Origin: Nocardia sp.
GTDB taxonomy: Bacteria; Actinomycetota; Actinomycetes; Mycobacteriales; Mycobacteriaceae
Assembly: GCF_025465275.1 (NCBI RefSeq)
Contig: NZ_JAODNK010000024.1
Span: 1-33,987, forward strand
Reading direction: 5' to 3'
Length of the DNA stretch: 33,987 nt
This document shows, in pieces, positions 7,007 to 15,167 of the stretch. The position numbers and the translations under genes are program-made. The notes under the pieces are model-generated. The model did not search any database, was not told the origin of the DNA, and saw only the letters and a program-made list of their open reading frames with translations. Each line of letters opens with the position of its first letter. Position 1 is the first letter of the stretch.

Positions 7007-7017
7007 TTGCGTCTCGG

Positions 7018-8010
7018 CTAGAACTCGCCGGCGACGCCGAGGACGGTGCGGCCGGAGTGGGTGCCTTCCAGGACGGAGTGCAGCACGGATTCGGCCTCGG
7101 TGATCGGGGCGTAGTTCTCCAGCAGCGAAAGATGCTGGGGCTTCAGGTCTTTGGCGAGCCGGGCCCACAATTCGCGGCGGGGCGAAATCGGGAATTGCAC
7201 GGAGTCGATGCCGAGCAGTGAGACGCCGCGCAGGATGAAGGGCATCACCGTGGTGGGCAGGTCGGTGCCACCGGTCAGACCGGAAACCGCCACCGCGCCA
7301 CCGTATTTGACGGCCGAGAGAATATGCGCGAGCGAGGTGCCGCCGACACTGTCGACCGCGGCGGCCCACTGCGCCTTACCCAGCGCACGCAGCTTTTCAC
7401 CCTCGGCGGGCAACCGTCCGATAACCGACTCGGCGCCGAGCGCGCTGAGCAGTTCGGTCGCGCCGATCTTGCCGGTGGAGGCGATGACCTCGAAGCCGAG
7501 CCCGCTCAGAATGTCGACGGCCACGCTGCCGACGCCGCCCGTCGCCCCGGTGACCAGCACCGGACCGCCGTCGGGGGTGAGACCGTGGTCGAGCAGCGCC
7601 TGCACACTCAGGGCGGCGGTGAATCCGGCGGTTCCCAGGGTCGCCGCCTCGCGCGGGGTGAGGCCGTCGAGCTTCACCACCCATTCGGCGGGCACCCGGG
7701 CGTATTCGGCGAAGCCGCCGTTGCGGGCGGTGCCGATCTCGTAGCCGTGTGCGATGACCAGGTCACCGACCGCGAATTCGGGACTGCCGGAGGCGAATAC
7801 CTCACCGGTGATGTCGATGCCCGGGACGATCGGATAGTCGCGGACCACGCCGCCACCGGGGGTGATGGCCAGTCCGTCCTTGTAGTTGGCACTCGTGAAG
7901 TGCACCTTGATCGTCACGTCCCCGGGCCCGAGGAAGTCGTCGCCGACCGTCTCGCGGAGCAGTGAGATCCCGCTGTCCGTCTTGTGTGCCACCATCGCCT
8001 GGAACTCCAT
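7018..8010 (-). CDS. Acrylyl-CoA reductase/YhdH-type quinone oxidoreductase (MDR family)
   Basis: This zinc-free medium-chain dehydrogenase/reductase resembles YhdH/AcuI, enzymes that reduce acryloyl-CoA with NADPH. The N-terminal GroES-like domain carries the family segments SANYKDGLAIT and PIVPGIDITGEV. The Rossmann domain has VTGATGGVGSVAVDIL (about 150-165). No cysteine or histidine cluster for structural zinc is visible. The protein begins MEFQAMVAHK at 8010 and has 330 residues, the family norm; 13 more codons are open upstream but homologues start here. No clear ribosome site precedes either start. It is divergent from a haloperoxidase-type hydrolase. The real substrate may be another conjugated carbonyl compound or quinone. 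Confidence 0.85.
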   Translation of the reverse strand: MEFQAMVAHKTDSGISLLRETVGDDFLGPGDVTIKVHFTSANYKDGLAITPGGGVVRDYPIVPGIDITGEVFASGSPEFAVGDLVIAHGYEIGTARNGGFAEYARVPAEWVVKLDGLTPREAATLGTAGFTAALSVQALLDHGLTPDGGPVLVTGATGGVGSVAVDILSGLGFEVIASTGKIGATELLSALGAESVIGRLPAEGEKLRALGKAQWAAAVDSVGGTSLAHILSAVKYGGAVAVSGLTGGTDLPTTVMPFILRGVSLLGIDSVQFPISPRRELWARLAKDLKPQHLSLLENYAPITEAESVLHSVLEGTHSGRTVLGVAGEF

Positions 8011-8163
8011 GGTCCGAGCATAGGCTTCGGCGCTGGTCAGGGCGATCATCTGCCAGAATCGGCGACTTTACCTCGCACGTAATCGCTTTCGTTCCCGCGC
8101 TGCGGCAGAGTTGATTTCAGCAAGCAACGAGCAGTGAGTGAAAGTCCAAGGAGCGCAGTCGAA

Positions 8164-8985
8164 ATGCCCTACTTCCAAACCACCACCGATGGCACCACCC
8201 TCGCCTACGAAGAGTACGGAACCGGCGCGCCGATCGTGTTCGCCGCCGGCTGGGTGCTCAATACGGACATGTGGGAGTACCAGGTGCCGTTCTTCGTCCG
8301 GCAGGGCTTCCGCTGCATCCTGCTGGACCGCCGCGGCCACGGCCGTTCGGACCGCCCCGCCGGCGGCTACGACGTGGACACCCGCGCCGACGATATCGCC
8401 GCGCTCCTCGAGCACCTGGATCTGACCGGCGTCACGCTGGTCGGGCACTCCGCCGCCGGCGGTGAGCTGGTGCGTTACCTGGCCCGGCACGGCTCGGACC
8501 GCGTATCGCGACTTGCCTTGCTGGCACCGGCGATTCCCTTCATGACCCAGACCGAGGACAACCCGGCCGGGGTACCGGCCGAGCTGCTCGAGGCGTCGAT
8601 GGCCGAGCTGGATGCCGATCGCCCGCAGTGGTTCACCACCCGTGCCCAGGGCTACTTCGCTACCCACCTGGGTAACAGGGTCTCGGCGGCGGTCATCGAC
8701 CTCGAGGTCCAGCGCTGCCTGTCGGCCTCCCCGTGGGCGACCCGTGAGGTGCAGCGCGAGCTCTTGGCCTCCGATCACCGTCCGGACGTCGCCGGACTCA
8801 CCGTCCCGTTCCTGCTGCTGCACGGCCTGGCCGACCAGTCGATCCCGATCGAGGTCAGCAGCCACCAGGCGATCAAGCTCGCGCCGCATGCGGTGCTGAA
8901 GGAGTACCCGACCGCCGGGCACGGCCTCTACATCACGCATGCGGCGCAGGTGAACTCCGACATTCTCGAGTTCATCAAGGAGTAA
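8164..8985 (+). CDS. Alpha/beta hydrolase, non-heme haloperoxidase/esterase type
   Basis: This 273-residue protein belongs to the cofactor-free haloperoxidase/arylesterase branch of the alpha/beta-hydrolase fold. The triad can be read directly: Ser96 in VGHSAAGGE, Asp224 in HGLADQSIP and His253 in TAGHGLY. LDRRGHGRSDRP (54-65) and RYLARHG after the nucleophile are typical of the group. Such enzymes are esterases or perhydrolases in vivo; halogenation is usually a side reaction. The ATG at 8164 lies ten bases after AAGGAG; an in-frame GTG at 8134 would start upstream of that site. No signal peptide is seen, so it is cytosolic. It converges with the enoyl-CoA hydratase gene, with 19 bases between stops. 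Confidence 0.88.
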   Translation: MPYFQTTTDGTTLAYEEYGTGAPIVFAAGWVLNTDMWEYQVPFFVRQGFRCILLDRRGHGRSDRPAGGYDVDTRADDIAALLEHLDLTGVTLVGHSAAGGELVRYLARHGSDRVSRLALLAPAIPFMTQTEDNPAGVPAELLEASMAELDADRPQWFTTRAQGYFATHLGNRVSAAVIDLEVQRCLSASPWATREVQRELLASDHRPDVAGLTVPFLLLHGLADQSIPIEVSSHQAIKLAPHAVLKEYPTAGHGLYITHAAQVNSDILEFIKE

Positions 8986-9004
8986 TCGGCGGGTGCCGCG
9001 TCCC

Positions 9005-9787
9005 TCAGGCGAATTTCGGCGAACGTTTGCCGAGGAACGCGGCGATCCCCTCCGCTCCGTCGGCCGATTCCGCGGCGTGCGTAATGAAGCTCGCCTCGGT
9101 GGCCAACTGTTCCTCGAGGGTGTGCTGCGACGAAACCAGCAGCAGCTTCTTCACATTCGCATTGGAGACCTTCGGGCCCTGCGCGAACTGCTGGGCCAGC
9201 TGCTCCACGGTGTCGGCGAGTTCCGCGTCCGGCACCACCTGGTGCAGCAGTCCCCAGTCGAGCGCCTCGGCGGCGCTGAGCACGCGGTTGGTGAGCATGA
9301 GGTCCTGGGTCCGGCGCACCCCGATCAGGCGCGGCAGGTAGTAGGACGCGCCGCCGTCCGGGCTCAGCCCGACCTTGGTGTACGCCATGGTGAACGAGGC
9401 CGATTCGTTCGCGACCACCAGATCACCGGCTACCGCGAGACTGAAGCCGGCGCCCGCCGCGGTGCCGTTCACCGCGACGATCAGCAGGGCGTCCATCCGC
9501 GCCAGGGAGGACACGGCCTCGTGCAGCGTGCCCGCCAGCTTGGCGATGAACGCACCGGTGTCGCCACTGCCCGCCATGGCCCGCAGATCGCCGCCCGCGG
9601 AGAAGAACTTCCCGGCGCCGGTCAGTACCACCACCTTGATGGCGGGATCCTCCGAGCAGTACGCGGCGGCCTGCGCCAATTCGTCGGCGAGCGCCTGGTC
9701 GATGCCGTTCGCGGCCTTCGGCCGGTTCAGCGTAATGCGGGCGATCGGGCCGTTGTGCTCGAAGCTGATGTTCTCGAAATTGCTCAT
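9005..9787 (-). CDS. Enoyl-CoA hydratase/isomerase family protein
   Basis: This is a crotonase-fold enzyme acting on acyl-CoA thioesters. The 260-residue protein has both oxyanion-hole segments, SAGGDLRAM (63-71) and NGTAAGAGFSLAVAGDL (107-123). The two glutamates used by true enoyl-CoA hydratases (Glu144 and Glu164 in the rat enzyme) are not present: GAGFS and AYTK occupy those places. An Asp follows in GLSPDGG (Asp144), as in PaaG-like isomerases. Double-bond isomerisation is therefore more likely than hydration, though this rests on a hand alignment. The gene lies 69 bases downstream of the DinB-like gene on the same strand. No other beta-oxidation gene is nearby. Confidence 0.88.
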   Translation of the reverse strand: MSNFENISFEHNGPIARITLNRPKAANGIDQALADELAQAAAYCSEDPAIKVVVLTGAGKFFSAGGDLRAMAGSGDTGAFIAKLAGTLHEAVSSLARMDALLIVAVNGTAAGAGFSLAVAGDLVVANESASFTMAYTKVGLSPDGGASYYLPRLIGVRRTQDLMLTNRVLSAAEALDWGLLHQVVPDAELADTVEQLAQQFAQGPKVSNANVKKLLLVSSQHTLEEQLATEASFITHAAESADGAEGIAAFLGKRSPKFA

Positions 9788-9856
9788 CGATGGGTGCCTT
9801 CCGTCCGTATGCCTGGTCCCAGCATTGCAAACGTGGTGTTCCCGCCCGACGCTCGG

Positions 9857-10942
9857 TCACTCGGAGGGCGGGCCGAATTCCACGCGCACGCCGAGCAACC
9901 GGATTGGCCGGTCCAGCTCGAAGCCGTGCAGCACCTGCAGCGCGGTCTGCACGACCTCGTCCACATCGGCGGTGGGATGTGCGAGTTTCCGCTGCTTGGT
10001 GCGGGTGAAGAAGGTGCTGGTGCGGACGGTGACGCCGATGCGCCCCGCGGTGCGGCCGCCGGCGAAGGTCTCCTCGGCGACCTGTGTGGCCAGGCGGATG
10101 ACGGCGGCGTCGAACTCGGAGCGTTCGGTGAGATCGGCGGCGAAGGTCTCGGATCGACTGTGCCCCACCGGTTCCCGTGGCTCGGCTATCTCGGTATCGC
10201 CCGCGCCGTGGCCGAGGACCCACAGGTAGGGCCCGGTATTGGGGCCGAACTCCTTGGCGAGCAGCTCCCGGTCCGCGGCCGCTAGATCGGCGACGGTCGC
10301 TATTCCCAAGGCGCTCATACGTTTTGCGATGCGCGCTCCCACGCCCCACAGTGCGGTGGTGGGCCGATGCGCCATGAGTTCGGTCCAATTGTCCGCCGTG
10401 AGCCGGAAGATGCCCGTTCCGGCATCCTGTTCCGCGGCGGCATCACCGGATTTTCCGACCGCCTTGGCGAATCCGGTGGCGAGTTTGGCCCGAGTCTTAT
10501 TGTCCCCGATACCGACCGCGCACCTCAGTCCCAGTTCTTCGATGGCACTGCGGATTTCGCCCGCCAACTGTTCCGGCTCATCGGTGTCCACCGCACCTGT
10601 GTCTATCGCAAGAAAAGCTTCGTCGAACCCCAGCACTTCCACCCGTCCGGGGAAAGTGCGCAGCAGCGTCATGATTTCCTCGGACGCCTCCGCATAGGTA
10701 GCCAGATCTTGCGGGAGAAAGACGCCGTCCGGGCAGACTCGCAGTGCCGCCCGCAGTGGCATTCCGGCCCGCACACCGTGTGCTCGCGCCGGGTAGGACG
10801 CGCAGGACACCACTTTCCGCGGCTCTTCCGGATTGCCGTTCCCACCCACAATGACCGGCTGACCCCGCAGCTCCGGATGCCGCCGGAATTCGACCGCGGC
10901 CTGGAATTGGTCGAGGTCGACGTGCAGCAGCCAGCGCGTCAC
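9857..10942 (-). CDS. dinB2: Y-family DNA polymerase IV, DinB2-like
   Basis: This is a translesion DNA polymerase of 361 residues. The metal ligands Asp9 and the Asp107-Glu108 pair are present in HVDLDQF and VLGFDEAF. Canonical Pol IV has S-x-D-E here; GFDE is close to the GWDE of mycobacterial DinB2. The fingers (PRKVVSCASYPARAHGVRAGMPLRAA), the thumb HhH (ALWGVGARIAKRMSALG) and the little-finger segment TSTFFTRTKQRKLAHPT follow. The residue aligned with the aromatic steric gate (Phe13 of E. coli DinB, Leu14 of mycobacterial DinB2) is Gln14, so sugar discrimination may be relaxed. No beta-clamp binding motif is evident at the C-terminus. The GTG start at 10942 lies almost on top of GGAGGG; a TACGGT box 17 bases upstream suggests a short-leader transcript. 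Confidence 0.9.
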   Translation of the reverse strand: MTRWLLHVDLDQFQAAVEFRRHPELRGQPVIVGGNGNPEEPRKVVSCASYPARAHGVRAGMPLRAALRVCPDGVFLPQDLATYAEASEEIMTLLRTFPGRVEVLGFDEAFLAIDTGAVDTDEPEQLAGEIRSAIEELGLRCAVGIGDNKTRAKLATGFAKAVGKSGDAAAEQDAGTGIFRLTADNWTELMAHRPTTALWGVGARIAKRMSALGIATVADLAAADRELLAKEFGPNTGPYLWVLGHGAGDTEIAEPREPVGHSRSETFAADLTERSEFDAAVIRLATQVAEETFAGGRTAGRIGVTVRTSTFFTRTKQRKLAHPTADVDEVVQTALQVLHGFELDRPIRLLGVRVEFGPPSE

Positions 10943-10963
10943 CCCTCCGTCATACCGTAATTC

Positions 10964-11452
10964 TCAGCGAGAGCGCCGCAACCACTCCGCGGGAGAACGA
11001 TGCGCGTATCGGGCCTTGAGCACGCCCGACTCCACGTGGCCCTGGATCCGAATCAGCGGAGCGCCCGGAAAGCGCGGCAGATTAACGCGATTCACCACAT
11101 GCCCGGTGCCGAACTCCACGGCCTCGAGGTCGATCCGCCAGCCCCGCGGAACGATCACCACGATCGAGCCGGAACCCGCGCTGACCTGCATATCGATCTC
11201 GCGGCGGGAACAGTACGCCTGCGTGAAATCGACAACGACCTTGCCGGTGGTGCACTCCGCCACCAGCATTTCCGGGACCGTCCACTGTTCGTCGGTCCGG
11301 CGGAATTCGCTGGTTACCCGTAACTCCATGGGCGGTACCTCCCGCGTGCGGGACTCCCGTTTTTCCGCGCCTGCGCGCGCGACCTCAGCAAAACGCTGAA
11401 TATCATCGAAACCGAAGGCGGTTACCCGCCGCTGCTCCGTCGTACGACTCAC
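10964..11452 (-). CDS. LiaF/YvqF-like beta-helix domain protein
   Basis: This 162-residue soluble protein has no membrane segment. Its C-terminal half (GSGSIVVIVPRGWRIDLEAV, then GTGHVVNRV, then PLIRIQGHVESGVLKARY) has the repeating valine and glycine strands of the LiaF-type domain linked to cell-wall antibiotic responses. That domain often follows DUF1707 in actinobacteria, but the N-terminus here is not a clear DUF1707. The N-terminal segment has many Arg and Glu residues (RAGAEKRESRTREVPPMELR). The GTG at 11452 follows GGAGGAG. The gene ends 21 bases before dinB2 on the same strand, so the two may be cotranscribed. The role is unknown; the family link is moderate. Confidence 0.6.
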   Translation of the reverse strand: MSRTTEQRRVTAFGFDDIQRFAEVARAGAEKRESRTREVPPMELRVTSEFRRTDEQWTVPEMLVAECTTGKVVVDFTQAYCSRREIDMQVSAGSGSIVVIVPRGWRIDLEAVEFGTGHVVNRVNLPRFPGAPLIRIQGHVESGVLKARYAHRSPAEWLRRSR

Positions 11453-11561
11453 CGAAACTCCTCCCCCGGCCTGAAAAAAGGTGTTTGAAAAGCTGTGCCA
11501 GGGAAGTCGAATTATGCCGTACAGCAGGACATTTGCGAGCGCCTCGACCTTAACGGAACGG

Positions 11562-11599
11562 TCACAGCACGGTGTCGCCCCGACACCGCGCGGCTGTGA
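11562..11599 (-). terminator. Hairpin between the methyltransferase and LiaF-like genes
   Basis: The perfect stem CGGTGTCG/CGACACCG (11570-11577 and 11581-11588) has a three-base loop. It is extended by TCACAGC/GCTGTGA (11562-11568 and 11593-11599) across a small bulge. It lies about 110 bases after the methyltransferase stop codon on the minus strand and before the LiaF-like gene, which suits a terminator. The rest of 11453-11710 shows nothing else recognisable. Confidence 0.5.
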
Positions 11600-11710
11600 A
11601 TACCGGTGTACTTGCAGACGTACGAAGCGGCTGCGCAAACGCAGCCACCCATCCGCATTCGCCGAATATCGTTGGCGGCGTTGCGGATAGGTTGCCGGTA
11701 GTGGATTCGG

Positions 11711-12694
11711 TCAGCGGCGGCCGAGGTGAACGGTGGTGGCGCCGAGCATGAATACGTCATTGCGAGTGGCTATGAAACTGTCGGCGGCGGGATCGAGCAG
11801 AGCGTCGATGGTCGCGCGGTCCTCGGCGGTGATCTGCTCGTCGATATGACCGCGCAGCGCCTCCAGCCAGGAGACGGCACCGGCGCGGACCTCGAGGCCG
11901 GCGGGCGCCGGATGATCGGTCAGAATGCTGAAGGAGCCGACCTCGGAGAGACCGGCGTGGGCGAGGGCGGTGCCCCAGCCGTAGGGCATGCGGACGGCCC
12001 CGGTGATCTCGGAGCGCATCCGGCCGAAGCCCGCCTCGCGGGCGGCGGCCAGGCGGTCCTGCAGCCCGGGGGCGCCGATGCCGAGATCCCATGGGAGACA
12101 ACGGGTGGTGAGGCCGCCCTCGGCCAGGGCCAGCCAGCCGCCGGGGCGGACGAGGCGTGCGAGTCGATCGGTGCCCGCCTGCTGATCGGGCAGATGGTGC
12201 ACCATGCGGGAGGCCCACACCAGATCGGCGGGCGGGACCGCCCCGACCGCCGCATCGTCGGCGGCATCCACCTGGACTGTTTCGATGATCACCCGATCGT
12301 CGCCGCCCCGGGCCGCCTCCGCGACCGTGCGGGCCGCGTCGATGAGTTCCGGCACCGCGTCGGCGATCACCAGCCGGCCGCCGCCATGAGCCGCGAGGGC
12401 CCGGGCGAAGGCCGCGCTCTGTCCGCCCGCACCCGCCCCGATATCCAGGATGGTCGGCAGTTCGCCGGTGTCCGGCAGCAATCCGATCAGCCGCTCGGCG
12501 ATCCCCGCCTGCGTCGTGGCCGCCATCGCGTCCTCCCGGCGCAGATTGGCGATCTGCGTGGTCCAGTCGATGCCGTCATGGGTGTGCCCGTGCGAGTGAC
12601 CGTGGCCGTGGGAGTGCCCGTTCGCCGGGGCGGTGCCGTCCGCAGGTGCGGGCTTATCGTGCTGATGCGCGTGCTCGTGCGTATGTGCTCCCAT
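11711..12694 (-). CDS. Class I SAM-dependent methyltransferase with His-rich N-terminus
   Basis: This 327-residue protein joins a histidine-rich tail to a Rossmann methyltransferase. The first 39 residues contain 12 histidines in two clusters (THEHAHQHD and HSHGHGHSHGHTHD), a pattern usually associated with Zn, Ni or Co binding. The SAM-binding motif I is ILDIGAGAGGQ (82-92), with the acidic motif II VIADAVPEL and the later motif ADLVWASRMVHHLPD. The C-terminal part is all-helical apart from ALGATTVHLG-like ending. The substrate is not recognisable. It follows the ABC exporter on the same strand after 101 bases that hold a nested palindrome. The tail and the operator together raise the possibility of a metal-linked enzyme (inference). 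Confidence 0.82.
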   Translation of the reverse strand: MGAHTHEHAHQHDKPAPADGTAPANGHSHGHGHSHGHTHDGIDWTTQIANLRREDAMAATTQAGIAERLIGLLPDTGELPTILDIGAGAGGQSAAFARALAAHGGGRLVIADAVPELIDAARTVAEAARGGDDRVIIETVQVDAADDAAVGAVPPADLVWASRMVHHLPDQQAGTDRLARLVRPGGWLALAEGGLTTRCLPWDLGIGAPGLQDRLAAAREAGFGRMRSEITGAVRMPYGWGTALAHAGLSEVGSFSILTDHPAPAGLEVRAGAVSWLEALRGHIDEQITAEDRATIDALLDPAADSFIATRNDVFMLGATTVHLGRR

Positions 12695-12735
12695 ACCTAC
12701 GACGCTATCGAGTTTTTCCGGTACGCCAACTTAAT

Positions 12736-12769
12736 TTGCCGGTTCGGCAACAGCTTGCCGAACCGGCAA
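12736..12769. promoter_or_regulatory. Nested palindrome: paired TTGCCG-N3-CGGCAA
   Basis: Two 15-bp palindromes, TTGCCG-GTT-CGGCAA (12736-12750) and TTGCCG-AAC-CGGCAA (12755-12769), are exact reverse complements of each other, four bases apart. Together they form a perfect 15-bp hairpin with a CAGC loop. This could be the terminator of the ABC exporter gene. However, each arm is itself symmetrical and there is no T tract, which favours tandem operators for the methyltransferase, whose start is 41 bases away. Confidence 0.6.
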
Positions 12770-12795
12770 TAGCGATCGGGCGACCGCGGCGGGGG

Positions 12796-14676
12796 TCAGG
12801 CAGCCGCCGGCTCGCTGTCGTCCGCGAATTGGGTGCGGTAGAGCTCGGAGTAGCGGCCGCCGGCGGCCAATAGCTCGGTGTGGGTGCCGCGCTCCACAAT
12901 GCGGCCGTGCTCCAGGACCAGGATCTGGTCGGCATTGCGGATGGTCGAGAGCCGGTGCGCGATCACCAGGGCGGTGCGGCCCTGCAGCGCCTCGGCGAGG
13001 GCTTCCTGCACCGCGGCCTCGGAGGTGGAGTCCAGTGAGGCGGTGGCCTCGTCGAGGATCACCACGCGCGGCTGCTTGAGCAGTAGGCGGGCAATGGTGA
13101 GGCGCTGGCGTTCGCCACCGGAGAGCCGGTAGCCGCGTTCGCCGACCACGGTGTCCAAACCGTCGGGCAGCGAGGCGATGAGATCACGTAACCGGGCGCG
13201 CTCCAGGGCATCCCACAGTTCCACCTCGGTGGCTTCGGGACGGGCGAGCAGCAGATTGGTGCGAATGCTGTCGTGGAACAGGTGCCCGTCCTGGGTGACC
13301 AGGCCGACGGTGTCCTGAATGGAGCGCATGGTCAGCTCGCGCACATCGGTGCCGCCCAGCCGCACCGCGCCGGAATCCACGTCGTACAACCGCGAAACCA
13401 ATTGCGCGATGGTGGATTTCCCGGCCCCGGAGGAGCCGACCAGCGCCACCAGCTGCCCGGGTTCGGCGCGCAGCGACACCTCGTGCAGCACCTCGTCCCC
13501 GCCCCGGCTGTCCAGCGTCGCCACATCCTCGAGCGAGGCCAGCGACACCTTGTCGGCGGACGGATAGCCGAAGTTCACCCGGTCCAGCTCCACCGCGATC
13601 GGCCCGTCCGGCACCGCAACGGCATCGGGCGCGTCCTCGATCAGCGGCTTCAGATCCAGCACCTCGAAGACCCGCTCGAAGCTCACCAGTGCCGACATGA
13701 CGTCCAACCGGGCACTGGCCAGCGCGGTCAGTGGGGAGTACAGCCGGGCCAGCAGCAGCGAAAGTGCCACCACCGCACCGGGTTCCAGGGTCCCCTTCAG
13801 TGCGAAGTACCCGCCCAGTCCGTACACCAGCGCCAGGGCCAGTGCCGACACCAGCGTGAGTGCGGTGACGAAGTAGGTCTGCAGCATGGCGGTCCGCACA
13901 CCGATATCGCGCACCCGCCCGGCCCGCTCGCCGAATTCGGCGGACTCCTGATGCGGGCGTCCGAACAGCTTCACCAGCGTCGCGCCCGGTGCCGAGAACC
14001 GTTCCGTCATCTGCGTACTCATGGACGCGTTCAGCCCGGCGGCCTCGCGCTGGATCCCGGCGAGCTTGTCGCCCATCCGGCGCGCGGGCAGTACGAACAC
14101 GGGCAGCAGCACCAGCGCCAGGAGTGTGATCTGCCAGGACAACCGCAGCATGACCGCCAGGGTCAGTGCCAGCGTCACCACATTCGTGACGACCCCGGAC
14201 AGCGTGGTGCTGAATGCCCGCTGCGCCCCGATCACATCATTGTTGAGGCGGCTGACCAGTGCGCCGGTCCGGGTGCGGGTGAAGAACGCGATCGGCATCT
14301 TCTGCACGTGATCGAAGACCGAGGTCCGCAGATCGAAGATCAATCCCTCGCCGATCCGCGCCGACAGCAGCCGGATGACCAGGCCGAAACCCGCGTCCAG
14401 CACCGCTACCAGCGCGATGATCGCCGCGAGCACGATCACTATCCGGGGGGCCGACCCCTTGACTATGTCGTTCACGACCTGGCCGGCCAGCACCGGCGTC
14501 GCGACGGCCAGTAGCGCCGACGCGATGCTGAACACCAGGAAGGCCACCAGCCGCCGGTGGTGCGGGCGCGCGAAAGCGAGGATCCGCCTTGCTGTCCCTG
14601 CCCGCAGCGGTCGCTGCTCCGTGTGCGCGTTCATTCGGCGATACAGCTGATCTCGCGCTACAGCTTCCATACTCAT
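12796..14676 (-). CDS. ABC exporter, fused membrane and ATPase half-transporter
   Basis: This 626-residue protein has the type IV ABC exporter layout and should work as a dimer in the inner membrane. Six membrane segments span roughly 40-330, starting with LVAFLVFSIASALLAVATPVLAGQV. The ATPase domain has Walker A GSSGAGKST (about 413-421), signature LSGGERQRL (about 517), Walker B VVILDEATASLD (about 537) and the switch AHRLST (about 570). An insert of about 20 residues, including SLASLEDVATLDSRG, separates the aromatic A-loop from the core. The ATG at 14676 follows GAGGAG. No partner half-transporter is adjacent, so it is probably a homodimer. The transported compound (drug, lipid or peptide) cannot be told from sequence. 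Confidence 0.92.
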   Translation of the reverse strand: MSMEAVARDQLYRRMNAHTEQRPLRAGTARRILAFARPHHRRLVAFLVFSIASALLAVATPVLAGQVVNDIVKGSAPRIVIVLAAIIALVAVLDAGFGLVIRLLSARIGEGLIFDLRTSVFDHVQKMPIAFFTRTRTGALVSRLNNDVIGAQRAFSTTLSGVVTNVVTLALTLAVMLRLSWQITLLALVLLPVFVLPARRMGDKLAGIQREAAGLNASMSTQMTERFSAPGATLVKLFGRPHQESAEFGERAGRVRDIGVRTAMLQTYFVTALTLVSALALALVYGLGGYFALKGTLEPGAVVALSLLLARLYSPLTALASARLDVMSALVSFERVFEVLDLKPLIEDAPDAVAVPDGPIAVELDRVNFGYPSADKVSLASLEDVATLDSRGGDEVLHEVSLRAEPGQLVALVGSSGAGKSTIAQLVSRLYDVDSGAVRLGGTDVRELTMRSIQDTVGLVTQDGHLFHDSIRTNLLLARPEATEVELWDALERARLRDLIASLPDGLDTVVGERGYRLSGGERQRLTIARLLLKQPRVVILDEATASLDSTSEAAVQEALAEALQGRTALVIAHRLSTIRNADQILVLEHGRIVERGTHTELLAAGGRYSELYRTQFADDSEPAAA

Positions 14677-15037
14677 CCCGCACTCCTCACCACTCTGGAC
14701 TTCATCGAACCCCAGACCACCGACAGTAAGACCTCAACAAAGGTTCAGGACAAGGCGGTACCGGCGGTTATTCGCTCAGAGCGGAATCGGGGCGGTGGTC
14801 GGGGTGGGGATTCGCTCATGGGTGGCCGTCGTGGGGGGTTTTCGGGCGGCGGAGGCATTGCGGTCGAGTGCCGTGCGAAAAAGAATGAGGTGTGGTGGCG
14901 TTGGGTGGCGTACCCGATTTACAGAGCGGTTGAGTGCGGAGGGGCACCTTCCAGCCGGGTCGACCGGCTGTGGTCCCGTTCTCGAGATGAAGAGCATAAA
15001 GATCCCTCCCCGGGTGCTCGCCTATCAAGATCTACCG
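14677..15037. other. Divergent intergenic region, left part
   Basis: This is non-coding sequence between the ABC exporter and the fused dehydrogenase, which are divergent. It should contain the exporter promoter. ACCT-N6-AGGT lies near 14730-14745 and TTGTCC with TACTGT about 19 bases apart on the minus strand, a weak promoter candidate. Short open frames here have no ribosome sites or recognisable product. Confidence 0.4.
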
Positions 15038-15130
15038 ACCGAACAGCGCGTCTACTAACCGAACATCGCTTGTAAGGGCTGTTCGGTGGGGACGAGGGCT
15101 GTTCGGCTGGGGTGGACTACCGGTCGGTAG
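15038..15130. promoter_or_regulatory. Symmetric array of CCGAACA half-sites
   Basis: ACCGAACA occurs at 15038-15045 and 15058-15065, and its inverse TGTTCGGY at 15080-15087 and 15100-15107. Each pair is spaced about 20 bp, so the whole is a large dyad centred near 15072. A separate 14-bp palindrome, CTACCG-GT-CGGTAG, lies at 15117-15130, and CTACCGACC precedes the first half-site. The array lies 38-130 bases before the fused dehydrogenase. It looks like a multi-dimer operator; no regulator gene is adjacent. Confidence 0.6.
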
Positions 15131-15155
15131 GCAGTGTGCGGGAGGGGGTGGCTCT

Positions 15156-15161
15156 TAGGCT
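15156..15161 (+). promoter_or_regulatory. -10 box TAGGCT of a leaderless promoter
   Basis: TAGGCT fits the actinobacterial TAnnnT -10 element and ends six bases before the GTG at 15168. No Shine-Dalgarno sequence is well placed, so the transcript probably starts at or next to the GTG. Confidence 0.5.
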
Positions 15162-15167
15162 GGCGGG

